Assembly (NCBI GenBank): GCA_016865505.2
Contig: AP025252.1
Coordinates: forward strand, 4,359,835-4,423,834
DNA: 64,000 nucleotides
Direction: 5' to 3'
From: Bryobacterales bacterium F-183
GTDB lineage: Bacteria; Acidobacteriota; Terriglobia; Bryobacterales; Bryobacteraceae
Of this stretch, positions 53,898 through 62,557 are shown piece by piece. Made by a program: the position numbers and the translations under genes. Under the pieces are notes generated by a model. That model made no database searches. It had not been told where the DNA came from and saw only the letters and a program-made list of their open reading frames with translations. Position 1 is the first letter of the stretch; each line of letters opens with the position of its first letter.

Positions 53898-54539
53898 TCA
53901 CGCCGTCTCATCCGGACGACCCAGCGCCGTCCCTATCCGGTACAGCACAAACGCATCCGCCTGCTCGAGCATCGCGTCCGGCATCGACAGCGTATGGAGC
54001 GCCTGCCCCTTCATCACGCTCGCCAACCCATGCAGGCAGGACCACACATACAGCGCATCCAACTCCGCCGGGATGCGAGCCGAATCATGACGATGCGGCA
54101 AACGCTTCAACCCTTCCGTCAGCAGCGAGAACGCGTACTTCGCCTGTTGCATCATCTCCGGATGCGCCGCCGGGTCCGGCTTCTTGGTTTCGAACATCAG
54201 CGTGTAATGCAGTGGATGCTCCCGCGCATACTGCAAATACGCGCGCCCCATGTTGCCCAAGTCCTCCTCCGGATCTGCGCTGCGCGGACGTGCCTCCAGG
54301 TACCCGGCAAAGTTCATGTACGCGCGCCGCACCACCTCCGCCAGGATATGATCGCGGCTCGGAAAGTGTTTGTAAGGCGCCTGGTGCGACACCCCCAACC
54401 GCCGTGCGACCTCGCGCAGACTCAGCGAATCGATGCCGGACTCCCCGATCACGCGAAAGGCTTCTTCCACGCACGCCTCACGCAGATCCTGCTCGCTATG
54501 CGGGCGCTTTGGTTTGGGCTTGCCGGTCGTCATGTCCAC
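53898..54539 (-). CDS. TetR/AcrR-family regulator
   Basis: 213 residues. The N-terminal helix-turn-helix is complete: ACVEEAFRVIGESGIDSLSLREVARRLGVSHQAPYKHFPSRDHI (shown here in part: LSLREVARRLGVSHQ). The C-terminal ligand domain (about 80-205) is unlike well-known subfamilies; it contains HPLHYTLMFETKKPDP, a pattern common in the TetR C-terminal WHG group. It is the last gene of the DUF2141-SDR-TetR transcript and may control it, with an unknown ligand. Confidence 0.92.
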   Translation of the reverse strand: MDMTTGKPKPKRPHSEQDLREACVEEAFRVIGESGIDSLSLREVARRLGVSHQAPYKHFPSRDHILAEVVRRAYMNFAGYLEARPRSADPEEDLGNMGRAYLQYAREHPLHYTLMFETKKPDPAAHPEMMQQAKYAFSLLTEGLKRLPHRHDSARIPAELDALYVWSCLHGLASVMKGQALHTLSMPDAMLEQADAFVLYRIGTALGRPDETA

Positions 54540-54549
54540 GGATTCCGCC

Positions 54550-55329
54550 TCAAGTGTAGCTTGAGCGGCGGGTCATCGACGCCATGATTCCTTTCATAAT
54601 GCGCACTCGCAGAAAGCGCGGCGCAGTCGACAACGCATAGAGCAGGATCTTGCCCATCCGTCCCGGTACGACGGTCGTCGCGCGAGGCCGGAAGATCGCG
54701 TCCACGATATCCTTCGCGACCTGTTCCGCTGTGTCCGCCGTGTTGCCCAAGTCCATGCGGGCGCGAGCGGCGAACCCGGAGTTCGTCGGCCCGGGAATCG
54801 CAGTCAGCACGCGAACGGAGGTACTGCTGAGTTCCAGTGCCAGCGCCTCACCCAAACTTTGGACGTACGCTTTGGTGGCCGCGTAATTCGCAGATCGCGC
54901 GACGCCTTGAAACGCCACGATGCTGCTTAGCAGAACGATGACGCTTTCCTGCTTTTCCAACGCCAACCGCTGGGCAAAGCGATGCGTGATCCCAAGTACC
55001 GCGCGGCAGTTCACGTCCACCATCGCCAGTTCATCCGCGAGGACGGATGTAACAAACGGCCCACCCGATCCAAAGCCGGCGCTATTCACAACCACGCGTA
55101 CGTCGAGGTCCCGCGTCGCCTCGTCCAACTGTGCAGGCCCTGCAGGATCCGCAAGGTCCAGCGGCAGTACGCGTGTTTGCGTCCCGGGAATCGCAGTGGC
55201 AAGTTGCTGCAAAGCGGCGGCGTTGCGCGCTACCAACACCAGCTTCAGTCCGCGCGCGGCCAGTTGCAAAGCCACCTCGCGGCCGATGCCCGACGAGGCG
55301 CCCGTTACGACCGCCCAGCTTACTCTCAC
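54550..55329 (-). CDS. Short-chain dehydrogenase/reductase
   Basis: 259 residues from GTG 55329, chosen because it overlaps the stop of the upstream gene (GTGA) and gives the normal SDR start VSWAVVTGASSGIGREVALQ. The Rossmann TGxxxGIG motif is at residue 9, NSAG at about 86, catalytic Ser in LLSSIVAFQG and YAATKAYVQSL with the catalytic Tyr and Lys (about 153-157). The C-terminal third (FAARARMDLG, RIMKGIMASMTRRS) suits the ketoreductase/short-chain family acting on lipids, but the substrate is unknown. The TetR gene follows by 10 bases. Confidence 0.92.
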   Translation of the reverse strand: MRVSWAVVTGASSGIGREVALQLAARGLKLVLVARNAAALQQLATAIPGTQTRVLPLDLADPAGPAQLDEATRDLDVRVVVNSAGFGSGGPFVTSVLADELAMVDVNCRAVLGITHRFAQRLALEKQESVIVLLSSIVAFQGVARSANYAATKAYVQSLGEALALELSSTSVRVLTAIPGPTNSGFAARARMDLGNTADTAEQVAKDIVDAIFRPRATTVVPGRMGKILLYALSTAPRFLRVRIMKGIMASMTRRSSYT

Positions 55330-55790
55330 TTCTGCACCTTGATCGCGATCCGCAGATCCTCCCCGCTGGCCGGCATCGTACCGGCGGCCTCGTCGAAGCG
55401 CGGCGCCCGCATCCCCGGCCGTATGTTGTTCGACACACCCCAGGGCTCTGTTGGGATGCCGAGAAAGTTCTTGTCCGGTTTTTGATTTCCGTTGACATCG
55501 ACTGACACCGCGACGGCGAACGGCCCAGGAGATACGCCGGCAAAGCGGCACTCTGCCGTCTGGTTGTCAGTGGCAGGCTTCACACGCATCTTGGCAGCCG
55601 CCTTGGCATCGTTCATGGGAAATCCGTCGGCACTGCGGTAAAGCGCGCATCCGACGTCGCCCTGCAACTTGCCGCCACTCGCGACAGCGACAATGAGGTC
55701 GGCTCCGGAAAGTAGAGGAGGGCTTGCTATCCCCAAGAGGAGGAGTAGGGCGGAGGAAAAAGCCTTGGATGTTGCGGGAATGGTTGACAT
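55326..55790 (-). CDS. Secreted DUF2141 protein
   Basis: 154 residues with a signal peptide (MSTIPATSKAFSSALLLLLGIA). The mature part has the DUF2141 pattern: VGCALYRSADGFPMND, AECRFAGVSPGPFAVAVSVDVNGNQKPDKNFLGIPTEPWG in pieces (for instance SVDVNGNQKPDKN, an EF-like loop that may bind calcium) and FDEAAGTM. The function of the family is unknown. It is the first gene of the operon with the SDR and TetR genes. Confidence 0.88.
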   Translation of the reverse strand: MSTIPATSKAFSSALLLLLGIASPPLLSGADLIVAVASGGKLQGDVGCALYRSADGFPMNDAKAAAKMRVKPATDNQTAECRFAGVSPGPFAVAVSVDVNGNQKPDKNFLGIPTEPWGVSNNIRPGMRAPRFDEAAGTMPASGEDLRIAIKVQK

Positions 55791-55852
55791 TGTCTACCGC
55801 AACTATGCCGCCTGCGGTAGACAGTGTCAACTGGTGATTTTGTAAAATGCCC

Positions 55853-58270
55853 TTACTGTGCCGCGGTCGATGCTCCGCCCAACCGCGCCGGAGCGTTTTT
55901 CACGTGCTTGTCGAACCAGCTCAGCATCTCCCACAGCGTATGCTCCACCGATTCCTTCGCCGCGTACCCGTGGGACTCGCCCGGCAGCACCACATACCGG
56001 ACATGACCACCGTTGCCGCGAATCGCCTGGTACATGCGCTCGGACTGGATCGGGAACGTACCCTGGTTGTTGTCCGCCTCGCCGTGAATGAGCAGGATCG
56101 GTTCCTTGATCTTGTGCGCATTCATGAACGGCGACATCTTCAGGTACGTCTCCGGCGCTTCCCACAGCGTACGGCGCTCGCTCTGGAAGCCGAACGGCGT
56201 CAACGTGCGGTTGTACGCGCCGCTGCGTGCAATGCCCGCGCGGAACAGGTCCGAATGCGCCAGCAGGTTGGCCGTCATAAACGCACCATAGCTATGCCCG
56301 CCCACACCCACGCGATCCGGATCGGTTACGCCCATCTCCGCAGCCTTATCGATGGCCGCTTTGGCCGACGACACGATCTGCTCGATGTAGGTATCGTTCA
56401 CCTTCTCAATCGACCCCACCACCGGCATCGAAGCAGCGTCCAGAATCGCGTAGCCGTTCAGCAGGAAGAACAGGTGCGACGTTCCGGCAATGGACGTAAA
56501 GCGCTGCTGCGAACCCACCACCTGGCCGGCCGTATCCGCATCGTTGAACTCCAGCGGGTATGCCCAAACCACGGTCGGCAGCTTCGTCCCCGGGGTGTAG
56601 TTCGGCGGCAGGTATAGCGTAAACGACAAGTCCACGCCATCCGGCCGCTTGTACTTCACCAGTTGCCGCTTGATGTTGCGCAAGGACGGCGTCGGGTCCG
56701 TATAGTTCGTCAGCGCCGTCACCTTGCCGTTCTCATGCAGAAAGTAGTTCGGCGGCGTGGTCGGCGTTTCCTTGCGCGTGATGAAACGCTTGCCTTCGTG
56801 ATCCAGAACCTCGTTGATCACCTCATACGAATCTTCGGAAGACTGGAAGAGCCGTTCCGGCTTCAAGGTGGTCAAATCCAGCCGATCCAGAAACGGGCGC
56901 GAACCCTGAGGACCCGCACCGTCGCCATCGAGCAGGATCGCGTTGCCCGTCGTACTGGCGACGACGCTTTGACCATTGGGCAGCGGCGTACGTACAGGCT
57001 GGCCCGGATCGCGATAACGGTCGCGCATGTCGCGGCTGAAGATCTGCTTGGGCTGTTGCGAGGGATTGTCGAGGTTCACCGCAAACGTACGAACCCAGCG
57101 GCGGCTACGCTCAAAGTCGTTCACCATCGCCAAGGGGGACTGCTCGATGAACGAAATGCCCTGGTACCGCTGCTCGGTCTTCAATACCTCAGCAGGCTCA
57201 CCGCTGAACGGCGCCTTCCACATCAGCATCCGGTCCCGATTCAGCACCTTTTCCTTGGGATTGCCACCGTCGAGCGCCTCCACCCACAACAATGTCGCAG
57301 GCTGATTGGGACGCCATTGGATCGCGCGTGCACCAACGGGCACGCCGTCCACCGGTACCCGATCTTCGAGCGGCAGGCTCGCTACCTTGCGCTCCAGATT
57401 TCCGGTGGCGCGATTCCACACTTCTACTTCTTTGGGGAAAGCCGAATAGTAGTGCAGGTACGAAAACGGCCGGTGGATGCTCGTGGTCATGATGTGTTCG
57501 CCGTCGGGGGACACGCTCACGCCGCTGTAGATGCCGGGCTTGCCGTACGGCGTGACTTTGCCGGTGGCCAGATCCACAAACGCCAGCTGCGACGTCGCGT
57601 AGTATTCGAACTGCTTTTCATCGAAGGCATCGCGCAGGGCGTCTGGATTCGTCCAGATGCCCGCCGCGCGACCCGCGCTCTCTTCCACCTTAGGACCCGC
57701 AGGCGCCGGAGGCCGCACAGGTGCAGGGCCGCGATTGCCAGGGATCGTCGACACCAGCAAGGTCTTGTTGTCGGCCATCCATTGGATCGGATTGCCGAGT
57801 ACGCCATTGAGCTTCACGCCGTCGATCTTGCGGGGCTTGGGCGACGCCACGCTCGACACCCAGAGTTCGATGCCCGTAGCCGTCGTATTGGTGAACGCGA
57901 TCTGGTTGCCATCGTGGCTCCAGCGCGGCACGCCCATGCGGGACCCTGCGGGCATCGTCAAGCTGGACTTCGACTGGTCCGCCAGCTTCAGAATTTCGAT
58001 GGATTCCACCTGGCGCGCCGAGTGCGGACCGTTGGTAGACGGCGAGATGCGCAGCCCCGCGAGGCGCAGCATGGTCGACGCGACCTCGGAGATCGGAGGG
58101 TAGCGCTCCATGCGCACCAGCACCGCATGCGTCTTCGATGGGCTTACATCCAGTACAGGGGTGCCCGGGGCGTGCAGTACGTCCAGGACTTCTTTCGATG
58201 GTTTTTGATACACCACGTCATCCGCCATGCAGATCACGCCGGCCAAAATCGCGAGCGCTGAAAATCGCAT
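55853..58270 (-). CDS. Secreted S9 prolyl oligopeptidase-family peptidase
   Basis: 805 residues from ATG 58270 with RBS AAGGAG seven bases upstream; a signal peptide (MRFSALAILAGVICMA) follows. A propeller (about 50-530; RWSHDGNQIAFTNTTA, GVSVSPDGEHIMTTS) covers the hydrolase: nucleophile GVGGHSYGAFMTANLLAHS (Ser near 659), Asp in LLIHGEADNNQGTFP and His in LPGESHGYAAKESVEH. It is more like the glutamyl/acyl-aminoacyl peptidases than DPP-IV. A second S9 gene lies at 34296. Function: extracellular peptide breakdown. Confidence 0.92.
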   Translation of the reverse strand: MRFSALAILAGVICMADDVVYQKPSKEVLDVLHAPGTPVLDVSPSKTHAVLVRMERYPPISEVASTMLRLAGLRISPSTNGPHSARQVESIEILKLADQSKSSLTMPAGSRMGVPRWSHDGNQIAFTNTTATGIELWVSSVASPKPRKIDGVKLNGVLGNPIQWMADNKTLLVSTIPGNRGPAPVRPPAPAGPKVEESAGRAAGIWTNPDALRDAFDEKQFEYYATSQLAFVDLATGKVTPYGKPGIYSGVSVSPDGEHIMTTSIHRPFSYLHYYSAFPKEVEVWNRATGNLERKVASLPLEDRVPVDGVPVGARAIQWRPNQPATLLWVEALDGGNPKEKVLNRDRMLMWKAPFSGEPAEVLKTEQRYQGISFIEQSPLAMVNDFERSRRWVRTFAVNLDNPSQQPKQIFSRDMRDRYRDPGQPVRTPLPNGQSVVASTTGNAILLDGDGAGPQGSRPFLDRLDLTTLKPERLFQSSEDSYEVINEVLDHEGKRFITRKETPTTPPNYFLHENGKVTALTNYTDPTPSLRNIKRQLVKYKRPDGVDLSFTLYLPPNYTPGTKLPTVVWAYPLEFNDADTAGQVVGSQQRFTSIAGTSHLFFLLNGYAILDAASMPVVGSIEKVNDTYIEQIVSSAKAAIDKAAEMGVTDPDRVGVGGHSYGAFMTANLLAHSDLFRAGIARSGAYNRTLTPFGFQSERRTLWEAPETYLKMSPFMNAHKIKEPILLIHGEADNNQGTFPIQSERMYQAIRGNGGHVRYVVLPGESHGYAAKESVEHTLWEMLSWFDKHVKNAPARLGGASTAAQ

Positions 58271-58318
58271 ACAACTCCTTCTTTGCAGGCTTACGAGGCC
58301 CAAAGAATGAGTGTACTG

Positions 58319-59884
58319 CTATTGACCGATAATGATGTCGGATTGCGCGCCGAATTTGCGGTAGTTGCGGAAGTCGATGACGTTCTTGCTGCACACGCCT
58401 TCGGTACGAAAGCAGCTGAGCACTTCAGAGTGCACAGGCACCAGATAGTTGCCGCCGCCGATCTTGACGAAGTCGAAATCCAGCGCCGTCTCCACCGTGT
58501 CGATGGGGAAAGACTGCGGCATTTTGACGCCTTGCATTTCCAGCCGCAGTACGCGCGCGGTTTCAATGTCGAGCCAGATGGTGCCGCGATACGCCGGATA
58601 GTAGTTCTGCCCCGGCAACCCGACGCGCCATTGCGACCGTTCCTGCTCTACCTTAAAGTCATAAAGCTTGGCCTTGCGATTGACGATGGTCACATTGCCG
58701 CGAGGCTTAAAGGTCGCCGCCGTACCAGGGTGGAATATGCCCGCCACAATCGTGCCGAACTCACCGCGCGAATACGCACCGCTCTCTTCCACTTTGCCCT
58801 TGGCCGGCTTGCCATTCAACATCACGTTGCGATAGCTTTCCTTGCCGTCTTCGTACACGACATCGGCAACAAAGTTGTCCATGGGCTGCCAGCGCTGCCC
58901 CTTGCCATCGCCCTGGAAGCGCGTGGTCATCTGCTTGGCGAGGTAATTGGGCAGCGCTTCTGAAAAGTTCAACGCCGCTTCTCGAGCGCGCTCGATGAGC
59001 GGATCCTCTACCGTCGTGGGGTCGGTCGTTACAACCGGTGCCGCCGCCTCAGGCGCTACCGGCGGTGCCGACGTATTGGGTCGCGCGGCGGAGGCCATCT
59101 GTACGGGCTCCGGAGCGTCTTCCAAATCCTTAGGTACGGATGACCGGCGCGCACCGCGGCGAATCTTGGGCGCTTCAATGCGGCCTACCGCATCGGCATC
59201 ATTCACGACGGTCGCCTTGACCTCAGGCTCCTCTACTGCTGCCGGCGCTTTCGCGGGAGCAGGTGCAGGTGCCGGCGCGGGATCTTCTGCCTTCTTGGCA
59301 GCAGGCGCTTCACCCTTGCGCGCCATGCGAGGCCGCTCATCGGGGTCAGACTTCGACGAGCCTTTCTCCGGCTTATAGTCATCCTCAAACCGGACATCCT
59401 CAGGCAGAGGCCGCGAGGCAGCAAGCTTGTCCTTCTCGGTGCCCGCTTTCTCCCAATTGATCCGCACCGCAACGTACCGGTTGTCGTCGTTCTTTGCGGC
59501 TTCCACCACGATCTTGTCACCGGGCTGGAAGTCGGAAGACTTCGCCTCCTCGCCACCCTTGATCAACTTGGTGATCTCCGGGTCACGCATGGCTTGCAGT
59601 ACAACCTTATCCTCGGTCTCGATAAAGACGTTCTTCGCGTCCAGCTTCCGCAGGATTCCATGCAGGTCAAACAATTCCTGCATCTGCTTCTCGTTCGGCT
59701 GGCCCTTTTTCGTCTTCTTGCCGGGAAAACGCGGGATGCCGCTACCGCCGCTGCCACCTGGAATACCCATTCCACCGCCCGGATAGCGTCCCCCCGGATA
59801 CGGTCCGGAGTTCGGGATGGTCTGGCCAGGGTATTGCCCAGGTAACTGAGCCAAAGTCAATGCGGCCGCGAGGACGTACAGCAT
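58319..59884 (-). CDS. Secreted protein with Pro/Ala-rich middle, function unknown
   Basis: 521 residues. A signal peptide (MLYVLAAALTLAQ) is followed by a Gly/Pro-rich stretch (about 14-55), a short conserved block with FDLHGILRKLDAKNVFIETE (about 70-90), a long Ala/Pro/Lys-rich region (about 165-300), and a folded C-terminal part (about 310-521) that includes NFSEALPNYLAKQMTTRF and GTIWLDIETARVLRLEMQG. The C-terminal part resembles acidobacterial secreted proteins of unknown role. It is divergent from the GMC gene. No enzyme motif recognised. Confidence 0.7.
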   Translation of the reverse strand: MLYVLAAALTLAQLPGQYPGQTIPNSGPYPGGRYPGGGMGIPGGSGGSGIPRFPGKKTKKGQPNEKQMQELFDLHGILRKLDAKNVFIETEDKVVLQAMRDPEITKLIKGGEEAKSSDFQPGDKIVVEAAKNDDNRYVAVRINWEKAGTEKDKLAASRPLPEDVRFEDDYKPEKGSSKSDPDERPRMARKGEAPAAKKAEDPAPAPAPAPAKAPAAVEEPEVKATVVNDADAVGRIEAPKIRRGARRSSVPKDLEDAPEPVQMASAARPNTSAPPVAPEAAAPVVTTDPTTVEDPLIERAREAALNFSEALPNYLAKQMTTRFQGDGKGQRWQPMDNFVADVVYEDGKESYRNVMLNGKPAKGKVEESGAYSRGEFGTIVAGIFHPGTAATFKPRGNVTIVNRKAKLYDFKVEQERSQWRVGLPGQNYYPAYRGTIWLDIETARVLRLEMQGVKMPQSFPIDTVETALDFDFVKIGGGNYLVPVHSEVLSCFRTEGVCSKNVIDFRNYRKFGAQSDIIIGQ

Positions 59885-59949
59885 GCTATTACGATACGAC
59901 GCGGCGACACCGATTGCAGGTACATGGCGGAACTGTAAAATGTAGCCTT

Positions 59950-61524
59950 ATGGCGGCAAAGGTCTATGACGTGGTTGTGGTTGGCGCTGGCGCAGGTGGC
60001 GGTACCTTAGCGGCACACTTGGCCCGGGCAGGTGCGGACGTGGCGATTGTAGAAGGCGGTCCGCGCATCAACACGCGTACGGACTTCAACACGCACTCCA
60101 TGCCGTATGAGTTCCCGGGCCGGCAGATTCCAACCATGAAGCCCGGCAAACAGGGCATGGATTCCGAACGTTCCCGCGGGGTCGGCGGCAAGACGATGCT
60201 CTGGAATGCGGTTGCATGGCGCTTCAGCCAGCGGGACTTCAAGGGCAAAGATCATGACGACGGAGCCGGTGCCAACTGGCCCATCAACTACGCCGACCTG
60301 GCGCCGTACTACGACAAGATCGAGCGCGAAGTGGGCGTCTGCGGCAACCTCGACGGTTTGAGGGATCTGCCGGACGGCATCTTCCTTCCGCCCGCGCCCA
60401 TGAAGTGCAGCGACCTCATCGTCAAGCGCGGCGCTGCCAAGCTTGGCGTCAAAGTCATCCACGTCCGCAAAGCCACCCGTACCGTCGCCGGTGGCGGACG
60501 TCCCGCCTGCCACTACTGCGGCAACTGCATGGCCGGTTGCGACGTCGCCGCCAAGTACAACTCCGCCGACGTACACATCTATCCCGCCGCCCGCGCCACC
60601 GGAAAGCTTGAGGTTGTGCCCAACGCCATCGTGTACGAAGTGATGGTGTCGGATGAGAACAAAGCCACCGGCGTCCGCTACCTCCATCGCGAAACCAAAG
60701 AGCAAGGCGAGGTCCGCGGCAAGAGCGTCGTGCTGGCCTGCGCCTGCGTACAAACGGTCGCGCTGATGCTGATGTCCAAGTCCAGCCGCTATCCCACAGG
60801 ACTTGCGAACTCCAGCGGCCACCTCGGCAAGGATTTTATCCCCCACTTTACCGGCGGCGTGGAATGCTTTCACCCGGAATTGATGGGCAAGCCGCTCACC
60901 GCAGGTGACGACGGCTTCCTCGATCACGCCTACGTCCCGTCCTTCATGCACGATAAGAAGGATCGCGGCTTTGCCCGCAGCTTCGGCATGCAGTTCAACT
61001 ATCAGAACCGCAGAAGCACCGGTTGGGCACGCGCGATGCCCGGCTTTGGCAAGGCGTACAAGGACTCCATCAAGCATCGCTATCCGGCGCACATGGTCTT
61101 CTCGCCGTACGGCGAAATGCTGCCCGGCCCGCGTACCTTCATCGACCTCGACCCCAAGCTCAAAGACAAATGGGGCCTGCCCGCCGCCCGCCGCACCATC
61201 ACGCATGAAGAGAACGACAAGCGCATCTTCAAGGCCATGACCGAATGGAGCGTCCAGATCCTGAACGCCTCCGGCGCCGAAATCCTGCGTACGTGGGCCG
61301 AACCTGTCCGCAATCACGAACTCGGAGGCGCGCGCATGGGTGACGACCCTCGCGACTCCGTCACCAACAAGTGGGGCCAAACCCACGACATCAAGAACCT
61401 CTTCCTGGCCGACGGCAGCATCTTCGCCACCGCGTCCGAAAAGAACCCAACCCACACCATCATGGCCTTGGCCGCACGCACCGCGGACCACATCGCCGAA
61501 CGCCTGCGCACGGGGGACCTGTAA
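59950..61524 (+). CDS. GMC-family FAD oxidoreductase
   Basis: 524 residues from ATG 59950 (MAAKVYDVVVVGAGAGGG); the frame is open upstream but the dinucleotide fold starts here. The N-terminal FAD motif VVGAGAGGGTLAAHLARAG, the GVGGKTMLWNAVAWRF loop and the C-terminal NHELGGARMGDDPRDSV, FLADGSIFATASEKNPTHTIMAL are conserved. A Cys-rich segment CHYCGNCMAGC (about 190) is typical of the gluconate/sorbitol-type dehydrogenases. It oxidises sugars or polyols; electrons would go to a cytochrome partner, which is not encoded here. The small partner gene follows by two bases. Confidence 0.9.
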   Translation: MAAKVYDVVVVGAGAGGGTLAAHLARAGADVAIVEGGPRINTRTDFNTHSMPYEFPGRQIPTMKPGKQGMDSERSRGVGGKTMLWNAVAWRFSQRDFKGKDHDDGAGANWPINYADLAPYYDKIEREVGVCGNLDGLRDLPDGIFLPPAPMKCSDLIVKRGAAKLGVKVIHVRKATRTVAGGGRPACHYCGNCMAGCDVAAKYNSADVHIYPAARATGKLEVVPNAIVYEVMVSDENKATGVRYLHRETKEQGEVRGKSVVLACACVQTVALMLMSKSSRYPTGLANSSGHLGKDFIPHFTGGVECFHPELMGKPLTAGDDGFLDHAYVPSFMHDKKDRGFARSFGMQFNYQNRRSTGWARAMPGFGKAYKDSIKHRYPAHMVFSPYGEMLPGPRTFIDLDPKLKDKWGLPAARRTITHEENDKRIFKAMTEWSVQILNASGAEILRTWAEPVRNHELGGARMGDDPRDSVTNKWGQTHDIKNLFLADGSIFATASEKNPTHTIMALAARTADHIAERLRTGDL

Positions 61525-61526
61525 AC

Positions 61527-62078
61527 ATGTCAGATCAAGAGAATCGCCGGGACAGCCTGAAGATCATCGGTGCCATCGGCGCCACCTGCCTGTTTCCGTT
61601 CCAGGCCGACGAGTTGTACGGGCAGCACGAGGCGCATACGGCCTCGGGGCCCGACGCGGTGTACCAGCGGACCTTCTTCAACGACGAAGAGTTCGCGCTG
61701 CTCAACGTCCTGGTGGACGAAATCATCCCGCCGACAAGCACGCCCGGCGCTGCGGCCGCGGGAGTTCCGGCCTACATCGACTACGTCGCATCCAAGAACG
61801 AAAGCCTCGGTAAGACCTGCCGCGACGGCCTGAAGTACCTGAAAAAGAAGAAGTTCGAAAAGCTGCCCGCCGCGGGCAGGGAACGCCTCCTACAGGACCT
61901 CTGCGATTCGGCCGAAAAGCAGAGAAAGACTTCCAGCAAGGAAAAGTTCTGGGTGGCGATCAAGAATCTGACGGCGGACGGCTACTACACCTCCCGCATC
62001 GGATTGCGCGACGAACTGGGCTTCCAGGGTGGCGCGGTGCTCGGTTCCTATCCCAGCTGCGAGGTCCCGGAACACTAA
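61527..62078 (+). CDS. Gluconate 2-dehydrogenase subunit 3-like protein
   Basis: 183 residues. A twin-arginine-like start (RRDSLKIIGAIGATCLF) is followed by the subunit 3 core: YQRTFFNDEEFALLNVLVDEIIPPT (about 45-70), GAAAAGVPAYIDYVAS and a Lys-rich middle, ending in GALGSYPSCEVPEH-type residues (VLGSYPSCEVPEH). It is the small partner of the GMC enzyme before it and helps export it in folded form. The cytochrome c subunit of the classical complex is missing next to it. Confidence 0.88.
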   Translation: MSDQENRRDSLKIIGAIGATCLFPFQADELYGQHEAHTASGPDAVYQRTFFNDEEFALLNVLVDEIIPPTSTPGAAAAGVPAYIDYVASKNESLGKTCRDGLKYLKKKKFEKLPAAGRERLLQDLCDSAEKQRKTSSKEKFWVAIKNLTADGYYTSRIGLRDELGFQGGAVLGSYPSCEVPEH

Positions 62079-62098
62079 CGACCACGAGGTTTGGAGCT

Positions 62099-62464
62099 TT
62101 GCGCAAGAAGTTACGGGTACGCAACATCAGCCGCGGGGAAGTGATGCTGGCCGACCAGGCCGACATCGCCGATACAAGTGAGAAGCGGCGGCAAGGGCTG
62201 CTGAAGCATACCGAACTCAAGGAAGGCGAAGGTCTGTGGATCACGCCGTGCGAGGCCGTCCACACGTTCTTTATGAAGTTCGCCATCGACGTCGTGTACC
62301 TCGACAAGCAGAAAAAAGTGGTCAAAGTCCGCGAAAACATGGGACTTTGGCGCATCAGCGGATCCCTGTCGGCAAGGTCCGTGCTGGAGCTTCCGGCGGG
62401 AACCTGCGCCCGTACCGGCACCCGCGCCGGAGACCAGTTGGAGTTCGTCAAGTACGAGGCTTGA
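62099..62464 (+). CDS. DUF192 protein
   Basis: 121 residues from TTG 62099. The family core is clear: TSEKRRQGLLKHTELKEGEGL (shown in part, TSEKRRQGLLKHT), LWITPCEAVHTFFMKFAIDVVYLDKQKKVV in pieces (HTFFMKFAIDVVYLD) and LELPAGTCARTGTRAGDQL. DUF192 proteins are small beta-barrel proteins, often exported; function unknown. A later ATG at 62144 is possible but cuts into the family core. It follows the subunit 3 gene by 20 bases. Confidence 0.88.
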   Translation: MRKKLRVRNISRGEVMLADQADIADTSEKRRQGLLKHTELKEGEGLWITPCEAVHTFFMKFAIDVVYLDKQKKVVKVRENMGLWRISGSLSARSVLELPAGTCARTGTRAGDQLEFVKYEA

Positions 62465-62557
62465 TTCTGTTAGTGAAGTAATTCCACTTCGGTAAAAGTA
62501 TTGTAATAGCAGGACTAATATCGCTGAGCCGGAACCTTCCGGTGCTATCGTGAAACA

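Noticed and set aside
56663..58261. 532-residue plus-strand open frame over the S9 peptidase gene
   Set aside because: Antisense shadow of a clear peptidase; Arg/His-rich composition.
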